DNA of 64,000 nt from the NCBI GenBank assembly GCA_005502925.1, contig SCPD01000007.1, positions 186,001-250,000 on the forward strand, written 5' to 3'. The position numbers were made by a program, and so were the translations under genes. The notes beneath the pieces were generated by a model. The model saw only the letters and a program-made list of their open reading frames with translations. It searched no databases and was not told where the DNA came from. Below are positions 7,459-16,200 of this stretch, piece by piece (the first letter of the stretch is position 1; each line of letters starts with the position of its first letter). This DNA is from Rhizobiales bacterium Y(2018) (GTDB taxonomy: Bacteria > Pseudomonadota > Alphaproteobacteria > Rhizobiales > Aestuariivirgaceae).

Positions 7459-7914
7459 ATGCGCCCTGCCCAACTGTTCCGCATTAGGCCCCTGGAGCCG
7501 CGCGATCTTGACGCGGCCGCCGAAGCCGCCAATGCCGCCTGCCGCCAGGCCTATGCCTTCTTTGGTTATAACCACCCTGTCTCGACGTCGCGCCAGCGGC
7601 TCGGCGAAGCTGTCAGCGAGGGGCAGCGTTGCTTCGTGCTGGAGGTCTCGGGCGTGGTCGCAGGGATCCTCACCCTCAAGCCCGCTTTCATCGACAAGCT
7701 CTTCATAGCGCCGCACTGGCAGGGCCTCGGCATGGGCTCCGCCTGCCTCGCTTTCACCAAGGCGCTTTATCCGCATGGCATTGAGCTGCATTGCGCCCAG
7801 CAGAATTTCGGCGCCTGCCGCCTCTATGAGCGGAACGGCTTCATCGCCGTGACCCATGAGATCTATCAGCCGATCGGTATCGGCGACGTCATCTATCGCT
7901 GGCCGGGAAACTAG
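7459..7914 (+). CDS. GNAT family N-acetyltransferase
   Basis: 151 residues of GNAT fold: an N-terminal IRPLEPRDLDAAAEAANAA strand-helix, then the acetyl-CoA binding segment DKLFIAPHWQGLGMGSA (a Q/R-x-x-G-x-G/A version) near residue 76, and the C-terminal ACRLYERNGFIAV signature near 120. It transfers an acyl group from acyl-CoA to an amine; the target is unknown. It converges with the TRAP permease gene, the stops being 3 bases apart, and has no obvious operon partner. Confidence 0.85.
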   Translation: MRPAQLFRIRPLEPRDLDAAAEAANAACRQAYAFFGYNHPVSTSRQRLGEAVSEGQRCFVLEVSGVVAGILTLKPAFIDKLFIAPHWQGLGMGSACLAFTKALYPHGIELHCAQQNFGACRLYERNGFIAVTHEIYQPIGIGDVIYRWPGN

Positions 7915-7917
7915 GCC

Positions 7918-9249
7918 TCAGCGCCCATAGACCTGGCGCGGCAGCCACAGGCCGATCTCCGGGAAGACATAGAGCAGCACCATGGCGATGAGCACGATGA
8001 AGATGAACGGCATTACGCCTTTGAAGATGTCGTTGATGTTCACATGTTTGGGGGCGACGCCCTTCAGATAGAACGGCGCCATGGCGACCGGCGGCGACAG
8101 GAACGACGTCTGGATGTTGAGCGCGATCAGGAGCCCGAAGAACAACGGGTCGATGCCGAAATGCTCGAGCAGCGGCAGGAAGATCGGCACGAAGATGACG
8201 ATGATCTCGGTCCATTCGAGCGGCCAGCCCAGGATAAAGATGATGATCTGGCTGACGATCAGGAAAGTGATCGGCGACAGGTCGAGCCCCACCACGAAAT
8301 CCTTGATCACCGCATCGCCGCCAAGCGCCGCGAATACGGCCGAGAACATGAAGGAGCCGACGAACAGCCAGCCGACCATCGCCGAGGTACGGGCGGTCAG
8401 ATAGACCGACTCGCGCAGCTTCTCGTAATTGAGCGAGCGATAGGCAGCCGCCAGGATGAGCGCGCCGAGCGCTCCGATCGCCGCAGCCTCGGATGGCGTC
8501 GCGAGCCCGAACATGATGGCGCCCAGCACGGAGAAGATCAGGAGCGCCAGCGGCAGGAAGGACGTGGCGAGCTGATAGAAAATCGTCGCATAGGGCACGT
8601 CGCGCTCGGCCTTGGGCATCGGCGGCGCCAGTGATGGATTGATCAAGACCCGGATCATCACATAGGCCATATAAAGCCCGGCCAGCATGAGCCCGGGGAA
8701 GAATGCGCCGGCGTAAAGCTGCACCGGCGATACGCCAGCCGTTGCCCCGTACAAGATGAGCATGATCGAGGGCGGAATGAGAATACCGAGGCAGCCGCCG
8801 GCACAGACGACACCGGCCGAGAGCTTAACGTCATAGCCGTGCCGCAGCATCGCCGGGAAAGCCAGGAGCCCCATCAGCGTCACCACCGCACCGACGATAC
8901 CCGTCGCCGTGGCGAAGAGCGCGCAGGTGGCGAGCGTGGCGATGGCGAGCGAGCCCGGCAAGGCGCCGGAGGCAAGTTGGATCGATCGGAACAGGCGGTC
9001 GAGGATATTGGCGCGCTCGACGATATACCCCATGAAGACGAAGAGCGGCACCGAGATCAGCACGTCATTGGTCATCACCGACCAGGTACGCTGGACGAGC
9101 AGCGCCGCCACTGTGTCCATGTTCCCGTCATAGGCAAGGAAGGCAAAGCCGACGCCCATCGCCATCAGCGTGAAGGCGATCGGGAAGCCGAGCATGATGA
9201 GGAAGATGAAGAGGACGAGCATGAGCACGCCCAGCTGCGGGTCGGTCAT
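7918..9249 (-). CDS. dctM: TRAP transporter large permease (DctM family)
   Basis: 443 residues, the usual DctM length, with 12-13 hydrophobic segments. Typical motifs are LGFPIAFTLMAMG near residue 20, VPLFVFMGYIVERA near 66, GCLGILIPPSIMLILYGATAGVS near 150 and the closing LPLLEHFGIDPLFFG and AMAPFYLKGVAP. It is the sodium-coupled transport subunit for an organic acid or similar solute. Its ATG overlaps the stop of the small-subunit gene by 4 bases (ATGA), indicating translational coupling in a dctP-dctQ-dctM operon. Confidence 0.9.
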   Translation of the reverse strand: MTDPQLGVLMLVLFIFLIMLGFPIAFTLMAMGVGFAFLAYDGNMDTVAALLVQRTWSVMTNDVLISVPLFVFMGYIVERANILDRLFRSIQLASGALPGSLAIATLATCALFATATGIVGAVVTLMGLLAFPAMLRHGYDVKLSAGVVCAGGCLGILIPPSIMLILYGATAGVSPVQLYAGAFFPGLMLAGLYMAYVMIRVLINPSLAPPMPKAERDVPYATIFYQLATSFLPLALLIFSVLGAIMFGLATPSEAAAIGALGALILAAAYRSLNYEKLRESVYLTARTSAMVGWLFVGSFMFSAVFAALGGDAVIKDFVVGLDLSPITFLIVSQIIIFILGWPLEWTEIIVIFVPIFLPLLEHFGIDPLFFGLLIALNIQTSFLSPPVAMAPFYLKGVAPKHVNINDIFKGVMPFIFIVLIAMVLLYVFPEIGLWLPRQVYGR

Positions 9250-10181
9250 GGACGGCCTCCGGTCGGATTGGCAGTTTCGGCATGCTGGGCGAGGATGACA
9301 TTCTCCAGCTCTTCGACGTCATGCAGCCTTTGCGGCCACTCACCACGCCTCAGGCAGAAGATGCAGCGCGCCACTTCGACTATGCCCTGGAGCAGCAGCA
9401 GCACGCCGGTCGCCGGGATCAGTGTCTTGTATTGATAGACCGGCAGGCCGTCGGGGCTATAGGCCGAATGCTCATGCGTCATCCAGGACTGCGCCGCGAA
9501 ACCATAGCCCGCGAAGATGAAGGCGATGATTCCGGGGAAGAAGAACAGAAAGTAAAGCACCAGGTCCATCAGCGCCTGGCGGCGCGGCGACCAGGTGCGG
9601 TAGAGGAAATCGCCGCGCACATGGGCGTTGCGGGACAGCGCATAGGCGCCCGCCATGATGAACAGCGCGCCATAGAGGATGTAGCTCGCATCATAGGCCC
9701 AGGTGGTGGGCGATCTCAGCACATAGCGCGAGAAGACCTCATAGCTCACGGCAACGGTCAGGATGACGATCGACCAGGCGAAGAGCTTACCGACGAAAGT
9801 CGAGACTTGGTCGACCGGGATGAGGACGCGCTGCAGGCGCGGCCCCCAGCCCTCGTCGGCTGAGCGTTTCGCGAGATTCATGGCGAAGCTCGCCAGAATG
9901 GCGATGGCGCCCAGCCAGAACAGCCAGGGTGAATAGGCCCATGTCCCGCGTTCGACATGGGCCGCGGCAAGCGGCGTGCATCGTTCGAAGGGACCGAAGA
10001 GACAGAGGAAGACCTGATTGGGCCTGAGGCCCTTGCCCGCCACCAGCCCACCGACCTGGCCATAAGCATAAAGCGACCAGAAGATCGCAAGGATGATGAG
10101 GGCCACCCCTCCTCCAAAGAGGAGAAGTGGCAGGCGCTGATTTTTCATGGCGCCGTCACGCAGTCTGAAAACAGCACACAT
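9246..10181 (-). CDS. dctQ: TRAP transporter small permease (DctQ family), N-terminally extended
   Basis: 311 residues, longer than the usual 160-230. The DctQ core is in the C-terminal 190 residues (SWSIVILTVAVSYEVFSRYVLRSPTTWAYD and GDFLYRTWSPRRQALMDLVLYFLFFFPGIIAF). The N-terminal part adds two membrane segments joined by a loop with two cysteines (LCLFGPFERCTPLAAAH). The first start (10181) has AAGGGG close upstream; an internal ATG at 10148 begins MKNQRLPLLLFGG and is an alternative. The extended form is known in TRAP systems for larger acids, but I cannot name the substrate. Confidence 0.8.
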   Translation of the reverse strand: MCAVFRLRDGAMKNQRLPLLLFGGGVALIILAIFWSLYAYGQVGGLVAGKGLRPNQVFLCLFGPFERCTPLAAAHVERGTWAYSPWLFWLGAIAILASFAMNLAKRSADEGWGPRLQRVLIPVDQVSTFVGKLFAWSIVILTVAVSYEVFSRYVLRSPTTWAYDASYILYGALFIMAGAYALSRNAHVRGDFLYRTWSPRRQALMDLVLYFLFFFPGIIAFIFAGYGFAAQSWMTHEHSAYSPDGLPVYQYKTLIPATGVLLLLQGIVEVARCIFCLRRGEWPQRLHDVEELENVILAQHAETANPTGGRP

Positions 10182-10243
10182 TTCCCCTTTCAGTCACGCT
10201 CCCGCCCGCTCCCGAACGAGCGAGAGCATCATGCGGCTGAAGC

Positions 10244-11362
10244 TCAGGCCTTGAAGAAGTGATCGAAGGCGGTCTTCTGGTCGACTTCCATATCGAACTG
10301 AAGGGCGACGACCCGCTTGGTCCAGGTTTTCTGCGACTCGACCACCTTGGCGAAGAACGGCTCCTGCGATTGCGCCGTGATCACCTTGTCCCAGGCTGCG
10401 AGCTGTGCTTGCAGCACGGCGTCAGGCGTTCTGTGCACCTTGACGCCGCTTTCGGCCTTCATCGCCTCAAGATCCTTGGAGTAGCGGTCCATCGCCTTCC
10501 ACGACATGTCGGCCGAGGCCGATTCAGTCGCATATTTGAGGATAGCCTGGAGATCGGGCGCCAGCGCGTCATATTTCGCCTTGTTGAACATGATCTCGAA
10601 GCATTCCGCCGACTGGTGATAGGACTGCAGCATGTAGTCCTTGCTGACATCCGGGAAGCCCAGCACGCGGTCGGAGGACGGATTGTTGAACTCCGCCGCC
10701 TCGAGCAAGCCGCGATCCATCGCCGGCACGATCTCGCCGCCGCCCAGGATGGTCACCGCGGCACCCATTTCCTTGAACAGATCGGCCGAGAGACCGACGG
10801 TGCGATATTTGAGGCCGGCCAGGTCCTCCGGCTTCTCGACCGGCTTCTTGAACCAGCCGAGCGGTTGGGTCGGCATCGGTCCGGTGAGGAAGCCCACGAG
10901 GTTCAGGCCGAGCACCTGCTGGACGAGCTCTTCATAGAGCGCCTGCCCGCCGCCATATTTCATCCAGCCGATCATCTGATTGGCGCGCCAGCCCCAGGCC
11001 GGCGGCGTGCCGAACAGCGAATAGGCCTTGTGTTTGCCGTACCAGTAGGCGCAGACGCCATGGCCGCCATCGAGCGTGCCGGCGATCACCGCATCCTGCA
11101 ATTCGAAGGCCTTGGCGACGGCGCCCGCCGCCAGAAGCTCAAGCTTCAGGCGGCCGCCCGACATCTCGTTGACGCGGTTCACATAATCCTGCGCGTATTC
11201 GTGGAAAATATCCTTGGACGGCCAGGTGCTCTGGAACTTGAACACCACTGCCTCCTGCGCTCGGACGACATTCGGCACGGAGAGAGCAGCGGCGCCGGCG
11301 ACGGATGCAGCACCGGTCGCCAGGAATTGCCGGCGTGATTTGGACGGACGGTCTTTGGCCAT
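10244..11362 (-). CDS. dctP: TRAP transporter substrate-binding protein (DctP family)
   Basis: 372 residues with a Tat-type leader (SRRQFLATGAASVAGAAAL...VVRAQ) and a DctP body: FKFQSTWPSKDIFHEYAQDYVNRVNEMSGGRLKLELLAAGAVAKAFEL, then GGGEIVPAMDRGLLEAAEFNNPSSD in the second lobe. The order TGPMPTQPLGWFKKPVEKPEDLAGLKYRTVG is typical of TRAP receptors for 2-oxo acids and similar carboxylates. GAGGAGG lies just before the ATG. It is the first gene of the TRAP operon and is divergent from an FAD oxidoreductase, which may act on the imported compound (inference). Confidence 0.9.
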   Translation of the reverse strand: MAKDRPSKSRRQFLATGAASVAGAAALSVPNVVRAQEAVVFKFQSTWPSKDIFHEYAQDYVNRVNEMSGGRLKLELLAAGAVAKAFELQDAVIAGTLDGGHGVCAYWYGKHKAYSLFGTPPAWGWRANQMIGWMKYGGGQALYEELVQQVLGLNLVGFLTGPMPTQPLGWFKKPVEKPEDLAGLKYRTVGLSADLFKEMGAAVTILGGGEIVPAMDRGLLEAAEFNNPSSDRVLGFPDVSKDYMLQSYHQSAECFEIMFNKAKYDALAPDLQAILKYATESASADMSWKAMDRYSKDLEAMKAESGVKVHRTPDAVLQAQLAAWDKVITAQSQEPFFAKVVESQKTWTKRVVALQFDMEVDQKTAFDHFFKA

Positions 11363-11538
11363 TGGAGTTCCTCCTCGTGCGCCTGCTTATTGCTTGGGCG
11401 CTTCGCGGCGGAGTGTGCAGGAGAAACCCAGGTGAGGCAACTTGCCGCGCCATTCAACTAACGTCGAATACCGCCTCCCCCGGCGTCGTAACTTTCATCC
11501 CTAAGTGACTGATTTGGAAAAGGGAAAGAGCTGGTGTT

Positions 11539-12882
11539 ATGATCCTACGAGATTCCAGCCAGCGTGTGAGCTTCATGCCATCACAGTTATTTCATCCCGA
11601 CTTCAAGGCCCGTCCCTTCTGGTGGGAGGCCTATGCCCCCGAAGCGATCGCGCCGATCGACCTGCCGAAGGAGACCCGCGTCGCCATCATCGGCGCCGGC
11701 TATGCCGGGCTTTCCGCCGCCATGGCGCTGAACCAGGCCGGTCTCGACTGCCTCATCCTCGATGCCAATGAGCCGGGCTTCGGGGCCTCGACGCGCAATG
11801 GCGGCATGGTCTCGGGCGGCGTAAATGTCGCCAAGCGCTATTTCGCCAAGCCCCTCTCGGCCGAGGAATCCGTCCCTTATCTCAACGATGCCGCCGACGC
11901 CTTCGCCCATGTCGAGGACCTCATCGCGCGCGAGAACATCGCCTGTCACTGGACCAAGGCCGGATATTTCCTCGGCGCCTGGTGCAACGCCCATTACCGC
12001 ACCATGGAGAAGAAGGTTCAGTCCCTCAATGCCGACGCGCAGTCGGGCGCCTATATCGTGCCCCGGGCGCGCCAGCGCCAGGAGATCGGCTCGGACTATT
12101 ACCGAGGCGGCATGGTGGTCGAGCGCGCCGCTCATATCCACCCTGCCCTCTATTTCAAGGGCCTCTTCGATGTCATCCGCCGGCAGAACATTCCGGTCGC
12201 GGCCAAGACGCCGGTGACCAATCTGGTCCAGTCGGGATCGGGCTGGACCGTCGAGACGCCGCGCGGGACCATCAAGGCCGGCGACGTCATCATCGCCACC
12301 AACGGCTATACCGGCAATATCACGCCGCAATTCAAGCGCCGGCTGGTCCCGATCGGCTCCTATATCATCGCCACCGAGGAGCTGCCGCCCGAGATCGCCG
12401 CCTCCCTTTCACCGAAGAACCGCTCCTTCGCCGACACCCGCCGCGTGCTCACTTATTACCGCATGTCGCCCGATGGTAAGCGCCTCATCTTCGGCGGCCG
12501 TGCCAAATTCGGCCAGACCGACCCGGTCGAGACGGCGCCCATCCTCTACCGTTTCATGCTCGACCGCTATCCGCAGCTGAAAGGCACGCGCATCACCCAT
12601 GCCTGGACCGGCAATGTCGCTTTCACGCTCGATGAGATGCCGCATATGGGCAAGCTCGACAATCTCCATTACGCGCTGGGCTGCAACGGTTCCGGCATCG
12701 CCATGCTGAGCTATCTGGGCTTCCAGACCGGCCGCAAGATCGCCGGCCGGGTCAACCGTATCTGCGCCTTCGACCAGGAAGAGTTCCCGACCCACCCGCT
12801 CTATCACGGCAACACCTGGTTCGTGCCGTGGATCGGGCGCTATTTCCGCACCCGTGACTGGATCGACCGCCGCCTCGATTGA
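11539..12882 (+). CDS. FAD-dependent oxidoreductase (DadA/PuuB family)
   Basis: 447 residues. The dinucleotide-binding motif VAIIGAGYAGLSAAMALNQAG is near residue 50, and the FAD-contact segment GASTRNGGMVSGG follows. The C-terminal part (THAWTGNVAFTLDEMPHMGKLDNLHYALGCNGSGIAMLSYLG) matches gamma-glutamylputrescine oxidase and related amine/amino-acid oxidases. The expected reaction is oxidative deamination with FAD. The start at 11539 has no strong ribosome site; Met13 (11575) is an equally plausible start. Divergent from the TRAP importer through a 176-base control region in which I see no clear palindrome. The substrate remains open. Confidence 0.85.
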   Translation: MILRDSSQRVSFMPSQLFHPDFKARPFWWEAYAPEAIAPIDLPKETRVAIIGAGYAGLSAAMALNQAGLDCLILDANEPGFGASTRNGGMVSGGVNVAKRYFAKPLSAEESVPYLNDAADAFAHVEDLIARENIACHWTKAGYFLGAWCNAHYRTMEKKVQSLNADAQSGAYIVPRARQRQEIGSDYYRGGMVVERAAHIHPALYFKGLFDVIRRQNIPVAAKTPVTNLVQSGSGWTVETPRGTIKAGDVIIATNGYTGNITPQFKRRLVPIGSYIIATEELPPEIAASLSPKNRSFADTRRVLTYYRMSPDGKRLIFGGRAKFGQTDPVETAPILYRFMLDRYPQLKGTRITHAWTGNVAFTLDEMPHMGKLDNLHYALGCNGSGIAMLSYLGFQTGRKIAGRVNRICAFDQEEFPTHPLYHGNTWFVPWIGRYFRTRDWIDRRLD

Positions 12883-12897
12883 CGCAACGACATATCT

Positions 12898-13059
12898 ATG
12901 CAGGATAGCAACAGCTGGGGGCTGTTCGTGCATGCGGTCGTAATTCGTCGGCAGGCGAGGTCGGAAATGCTGTCCGGATCGCCCCTTGCCTCGCGGATCA
13001 AAGCGCCCGCAGCGATCAACGCCGAGGCGCTGGGGAGATGGGCGAAACATCTGAGCTGA
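12898..13059 (+). CDS. Possible 53-residue small protein overlapping the STAND gene start
   Basis: An ATG at 12898 opens 53 codons that end at 13057-13059, overlapping the first 22 bases of the next gene in another frame. Codon use is GC-rich at third positions like its neighbours, and the product is basic (RRQARSEMLSG). There is no Shine-Dalgarno. It sits in the same frame as the end of the upstream oxidoreductase gene, so it could also be fossil sequence. It might be a leader peptide coupling translation of the STAND protein, but this is speculative. Confidence 0.2.
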   Translation: MQDSNSWGLFVHAVVIRRQARSEMLSGSPLASRIKAPAAINAEALGRWAKHLS

Positions 13060-16000
13060 TCGACGAAAAGTCCGAGCCGATCGACGTCAAGCGCGGTCTC
13101 CTGCATGTGCCCGACCCGCGCGAGACGCCAACCGGGCATCAGCTATTGCCGGACTGCCTCCTCGTCTTCGTGCATGGCTTTGCCAGCGGACCCGAAGCCT
13201 GGGGTGACGAACCTCGCCGCATACTCGACGACCTCGCCATCGAGTGTACCTATTTCCTCTACAGATATCCGTCGAACTTCTGGGAAGCCGCGAATGTCAA
13301 AGATGCTGCCAAGGATCTCAAGACATATCTCGACAATAATCTCGGCGGATTTGCACATGTTGTTTTCTTTGCCCACAGCACAGGCGCACTGGTCGTCCAG
13401 GAATTACTGATTCAGTCCTTCGTGCCATCTGATCATCGTGAAGGACGGGCACTGTACGAACAGCGTCTCAGCTCGCTGCTGAGCAGGACCCGCTCCATCA
13501 TCTATCTGGCGGGTGCCCATCTGGGGGCGCAACCTTTCGCACGGCCATTGAAGCGGTTGTACAATATCGTCTGGGCACCGGTTTCGGGTCTCTTGAGGCG
13601 GGTTCCTGTCATCGGAAAGCGCTTCGGCAATTTCGATCTACGCGACCAGATCCAACCCATTCAGAGCAACGCTTTTCTCCAAAAGCTCACGCATGATCAC
13701 CGGCTCATGCTCGAGAAGCAGACCGCACTCGCTCAACCGCGCCCGGTCCGCTTTGAAACTTTCGCCAGGAACGAAGGCGTCATCCAACAGCAGGAGAGCA
13801 CATCGGCGCCGCAGGGAACCGAACAGAGCATCGGCTATGCCTCGCACTCACTGAGTTCCCTCCTCTCTCTGGCAGGTTCGACCTTGCCAGCCCGGGTCTT
13901 TCCCCAATCGCTGCGAAGCGCGACGCCGCACACAGGCTATGCCTCGGCGCTGAGATGGGACCTGGCCTACGATTCTCTGCGCTTCATCGCCAAGCTCGAC
14001 TCCGAGCAGCATGTCGAGGACCTTCTATCGGACGAAATGAAGACCAATGCATCTTCGCGGACCCAGAGGGCTTTGTTCGATGATATTCGAGAAGGCCTCA
14101 CCGGCACCAAGACCCGCATTCTGGTGCTCATAGGTCCGGGCGGAACCGGCAAGTCGGTTCTGATGCGCCAAGTGGCGCAGTCGCTCGCTGTCGATTGGCT
14201 TTCGCGAGAGGAGCCAAAAGAAGACGCGGCGCGTCTGCGACTTCCTTTCATCATCAACATGAAGCGGCTGGACATACCGAGCGTGGACATTCAGGCCTAT
14301 GTGAATGGTGGCAGGCGCCCTGGGGATCTCTGGAATGCGATCAAGAAAGCCTGGATACCTGTAGGCCATGCTCTGAGGAAGGATCGATCTGCCGGACGAA
14401 TACGGATCGACGCCTCAAATGTCGAGCTTCGCCTCATTCAGCTGAGTGACGGAGATCGCCCAAGGGTGACGCCCGAATGGATCGATGAATGCTGGCACAG
14501 CGGCAACACGGTTCTGTTCCTCGACAGTGTAGACGAATTTCTCAACAGCTATCGCCTCCTCGGTGCGGCCGATTTTATCGGATTGCTGCACCATCTGAGC
14601 GGACCCGACAATGTGCACAGAAAGATCGTCTTCGCGGTTCGCGAGGGAGAGCTCGATGCGATACGGCAGATCACACCGACCAGCGAACGTTTCTGGCTCA
14701 ATCGCCTCACGGATGAAAGCACGCTCGCATTCCTGGAACGGCATGGCCAGGGCGCGGACTCGAAAGGCGCCAAAGACGCGGTCGCCCAGCGACGGCGAAA
14801 ACTCAAGGAAATCTTTGAAGGCCTGCCGCGCGATGCCCGGGAAACAATCGCCACGCCGCTGGTCTTTCACAAACTCCCTAATCTCCTGGATATCGAAGAC
14901 CCGTCAAAGCTCTCGACGGTGTCGGGCGTCCTGGAACTTGTCCTGCGAAAGATCATTGAAGATGAACCCACAGGTTCGACACAAACATCCGAACAGCATA
15001 CATCCTGGCAAACGGCGACGCCGGATGAACGTCTCGACATGCTCTCGGTGCTTGGCTGGGTATATGCTTGCGACAATGAAGGCCCGTATCAGGCTCGCCC
15101 ATTGGACTGGCTCAAGGCCACGCTCGCCGAGCAGAACAAGATCTGGAACGAGCAGGAAGACCTGCCCCGAATAGGCGCCATCGAACGTCTCACACAGGCA
15201 TTCCAAAACCTCCTCGCCGAGGGCGGGTTAGAGGCCTGTCTGCGCCGTTCCGTCTTTCAATCGATCCGCGGTCATGGTTTCGACCACCGGCAATGGGCCG
15301 ATCTATGCATCGCCCGCTTTCTGTCGATATGCGTCCTCTCCGGGGTGTTCAAGCCGCTGACGGAGCGGACCTATCATCCATCGATCTTCCTGCGCATCGC
15401 CGATTATCTCGGCGTTCCCCCCGTTTCCGGGTTCCCCAAGAGCATCGGCAAGGAGACCATCGACAAGATGCTGGCCTGGCTTGCGCGCGATCCGCGCGAC
15501 GGCCAGTTCGTCATCGGCAATTTTGCCGCCATCATGAGTCACGGACGCTTCACGATCGACGCCGAGGCAATGGTTGCGATCATGAACGAACTCCACCGCA
15601 TCCCACCTCTGGCGAAACATGTGGTCCTGTCAGCCTTTGGTTACCGCGCTTTGGCCGGAAGCGATCAGGATCCGACCGCACGCATTCTGAGGGCCCGGAT
15701 CATTCCGGCGGCCGCTGAACACATCTCGAAGGTCAATCCGATTACGGCGAGCCTCATCTGGTGTTTGATGCGGGCGCTTGATCCGACCGCAGCAGAGCGG
15801 CTGGGCAGCTGGCCGCGTCCCCGGGACGAAGATGCCGAGACGAACTTCAGAATGGTCTGTCCTGGCTTTCCCGAGCGTGACGATCTGGCTCAGAGATACT
15901 CCCTGCAGAACGGCTATGTGCAGACGGCAAAATCGATGCTCGAGGACGAGCATCGGACCATCGCGTCCATGCACTATCTGTTCTTTGCCGTCATGACTCT

Positions 16001-16181
16001 GCACCGCGATGCGGCGGTTCCCGATACCCTCCTTCAGCTGAATGAGATTTTCATCGACAAGCAAACTGACTTCAGGCGCAGGCTTGAAGCCTACGCACGA
16101 TGCCCCGAGGCGCTCGAATTGTTCACGCTCGCGCAAGCAATCTACAAAGAGAAGACCGGCCAGCCCGCAAGCGAGCCTTGA
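13038..16181 (+). CDS. Alpha/beta-hydrolase - STAND (NACHT-like) NTPase, 1047 residues
   Basis: Three parts are visible. Residues about 40-250 form an alpha/beta hydrolase: LLVFVHGFASG (oxyanion strand) and nucleophile elbow AHSTG with Ser114. A P-loop NTPase follows: Walker A GPGGTGKS at 366-373, Walker B VLFLDSVDEF with Asp496 and Asp499, and a sensor-like segment KIVFAVREGE near 530. A segment FDHRQWADLCIARFL at 748 resembles the F-x-H-x-x-x-x-E-Y-L-A-A pattern after the winged helix of NACHT-type STAND proteins. The last 300 residues are helical with no recognised repeat. The architecture is that of NLR-like immune sensors: effector, switch, sensor. No signal peptide, so cytoplasmic. GGGGAG directly abuts the ATG. 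A defence role is inference. Confidence 0.75.
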   Translation: MGETSELIDEKSEPIDVKRGLLHVPDPRETPTGHQLLPDCLLVFVHGFASGPEAWGDEPRRILDDLAIECTYFLYRYPSNFWEAANVKDAAKDLKTYLDNNLGGFAHVVFFAHSTGALVVQELLIQSFVPSDHREGRALYEQRLSSLLSRTRSIIYLAGAHLGAQPFARPLKRLYNIVWAPVSGLLRRVPVIGKRFGNFDLRDQIQPIQSNAFLQKLTHDHRLMLEKQTALAQPRPVRFETFARNEGVIQQQESTSAPQGTEQSIGYASHSLSSLLSLAGSTLPARVFPQSLRSATPHTGYASALRWDLAYDSLRFIAKLDSEQHVEDLLSDEMKTNASSRTQRALFDDIREGLTGTKTRILVLIGPGGTGKSVLMRQVAQSLAVDWLSREEPKEDAARLRLPFIINMKRLDIPSVDIQAYVNGGRRPGDLWNAIKKAWIPVGHALRKDRSAGRIRIDASNVELRLIQLSDGDRPRVTPEWIDECWHSGNTVLFLDSVDEFLNSYRLLGAADFIGLLHHLSGPDNVHRKIVFAVREGELDAIRQITPTSERFWLNRLTDESTLAFLERHGQGADSKGAKDAVAQRRRKLKEIFEGLPRDARETIATPLVFHKLPNLLDIEDPSKLSTVSGVLELVLRKIIEDEPTGSTQTSEQHTSWQTATPDERLDMLSVLGWVYACDNEGPYQARPLDWLKATLAEQNKIWNEQEDLPRIGAIERLTQAFQNLLAEGGLEACLRRSVFQSIRGHGFDHRQWADLCIARFLSICVLSGVFKPLTERTYHPSIFLRIADYLGVPPVSGFPKSIGKETIDKMLAWLARDPRDGQFVIGNFAAIMSHGRFTIDAEAMVAIMNELHRIPPLAKHVVLSAFGYRALAGSDQDPTARILRARIIPAAAEHISKVNPITASLIWCLMRALDPTAAERLGSWPRPRDEDAETNFRMVCPGFPERDDLAQRYSLQNGYVQTAKSMLEDEHRTIASMHYLFFAVMTLHRDAAVPDTLLQLNEIFIDKQTDFRRRLEAYARCPEALELFTLAQAIYKEKTGQPASEP

Positions 16182-16200
16182 GAGAAGGTAACATCGACGA

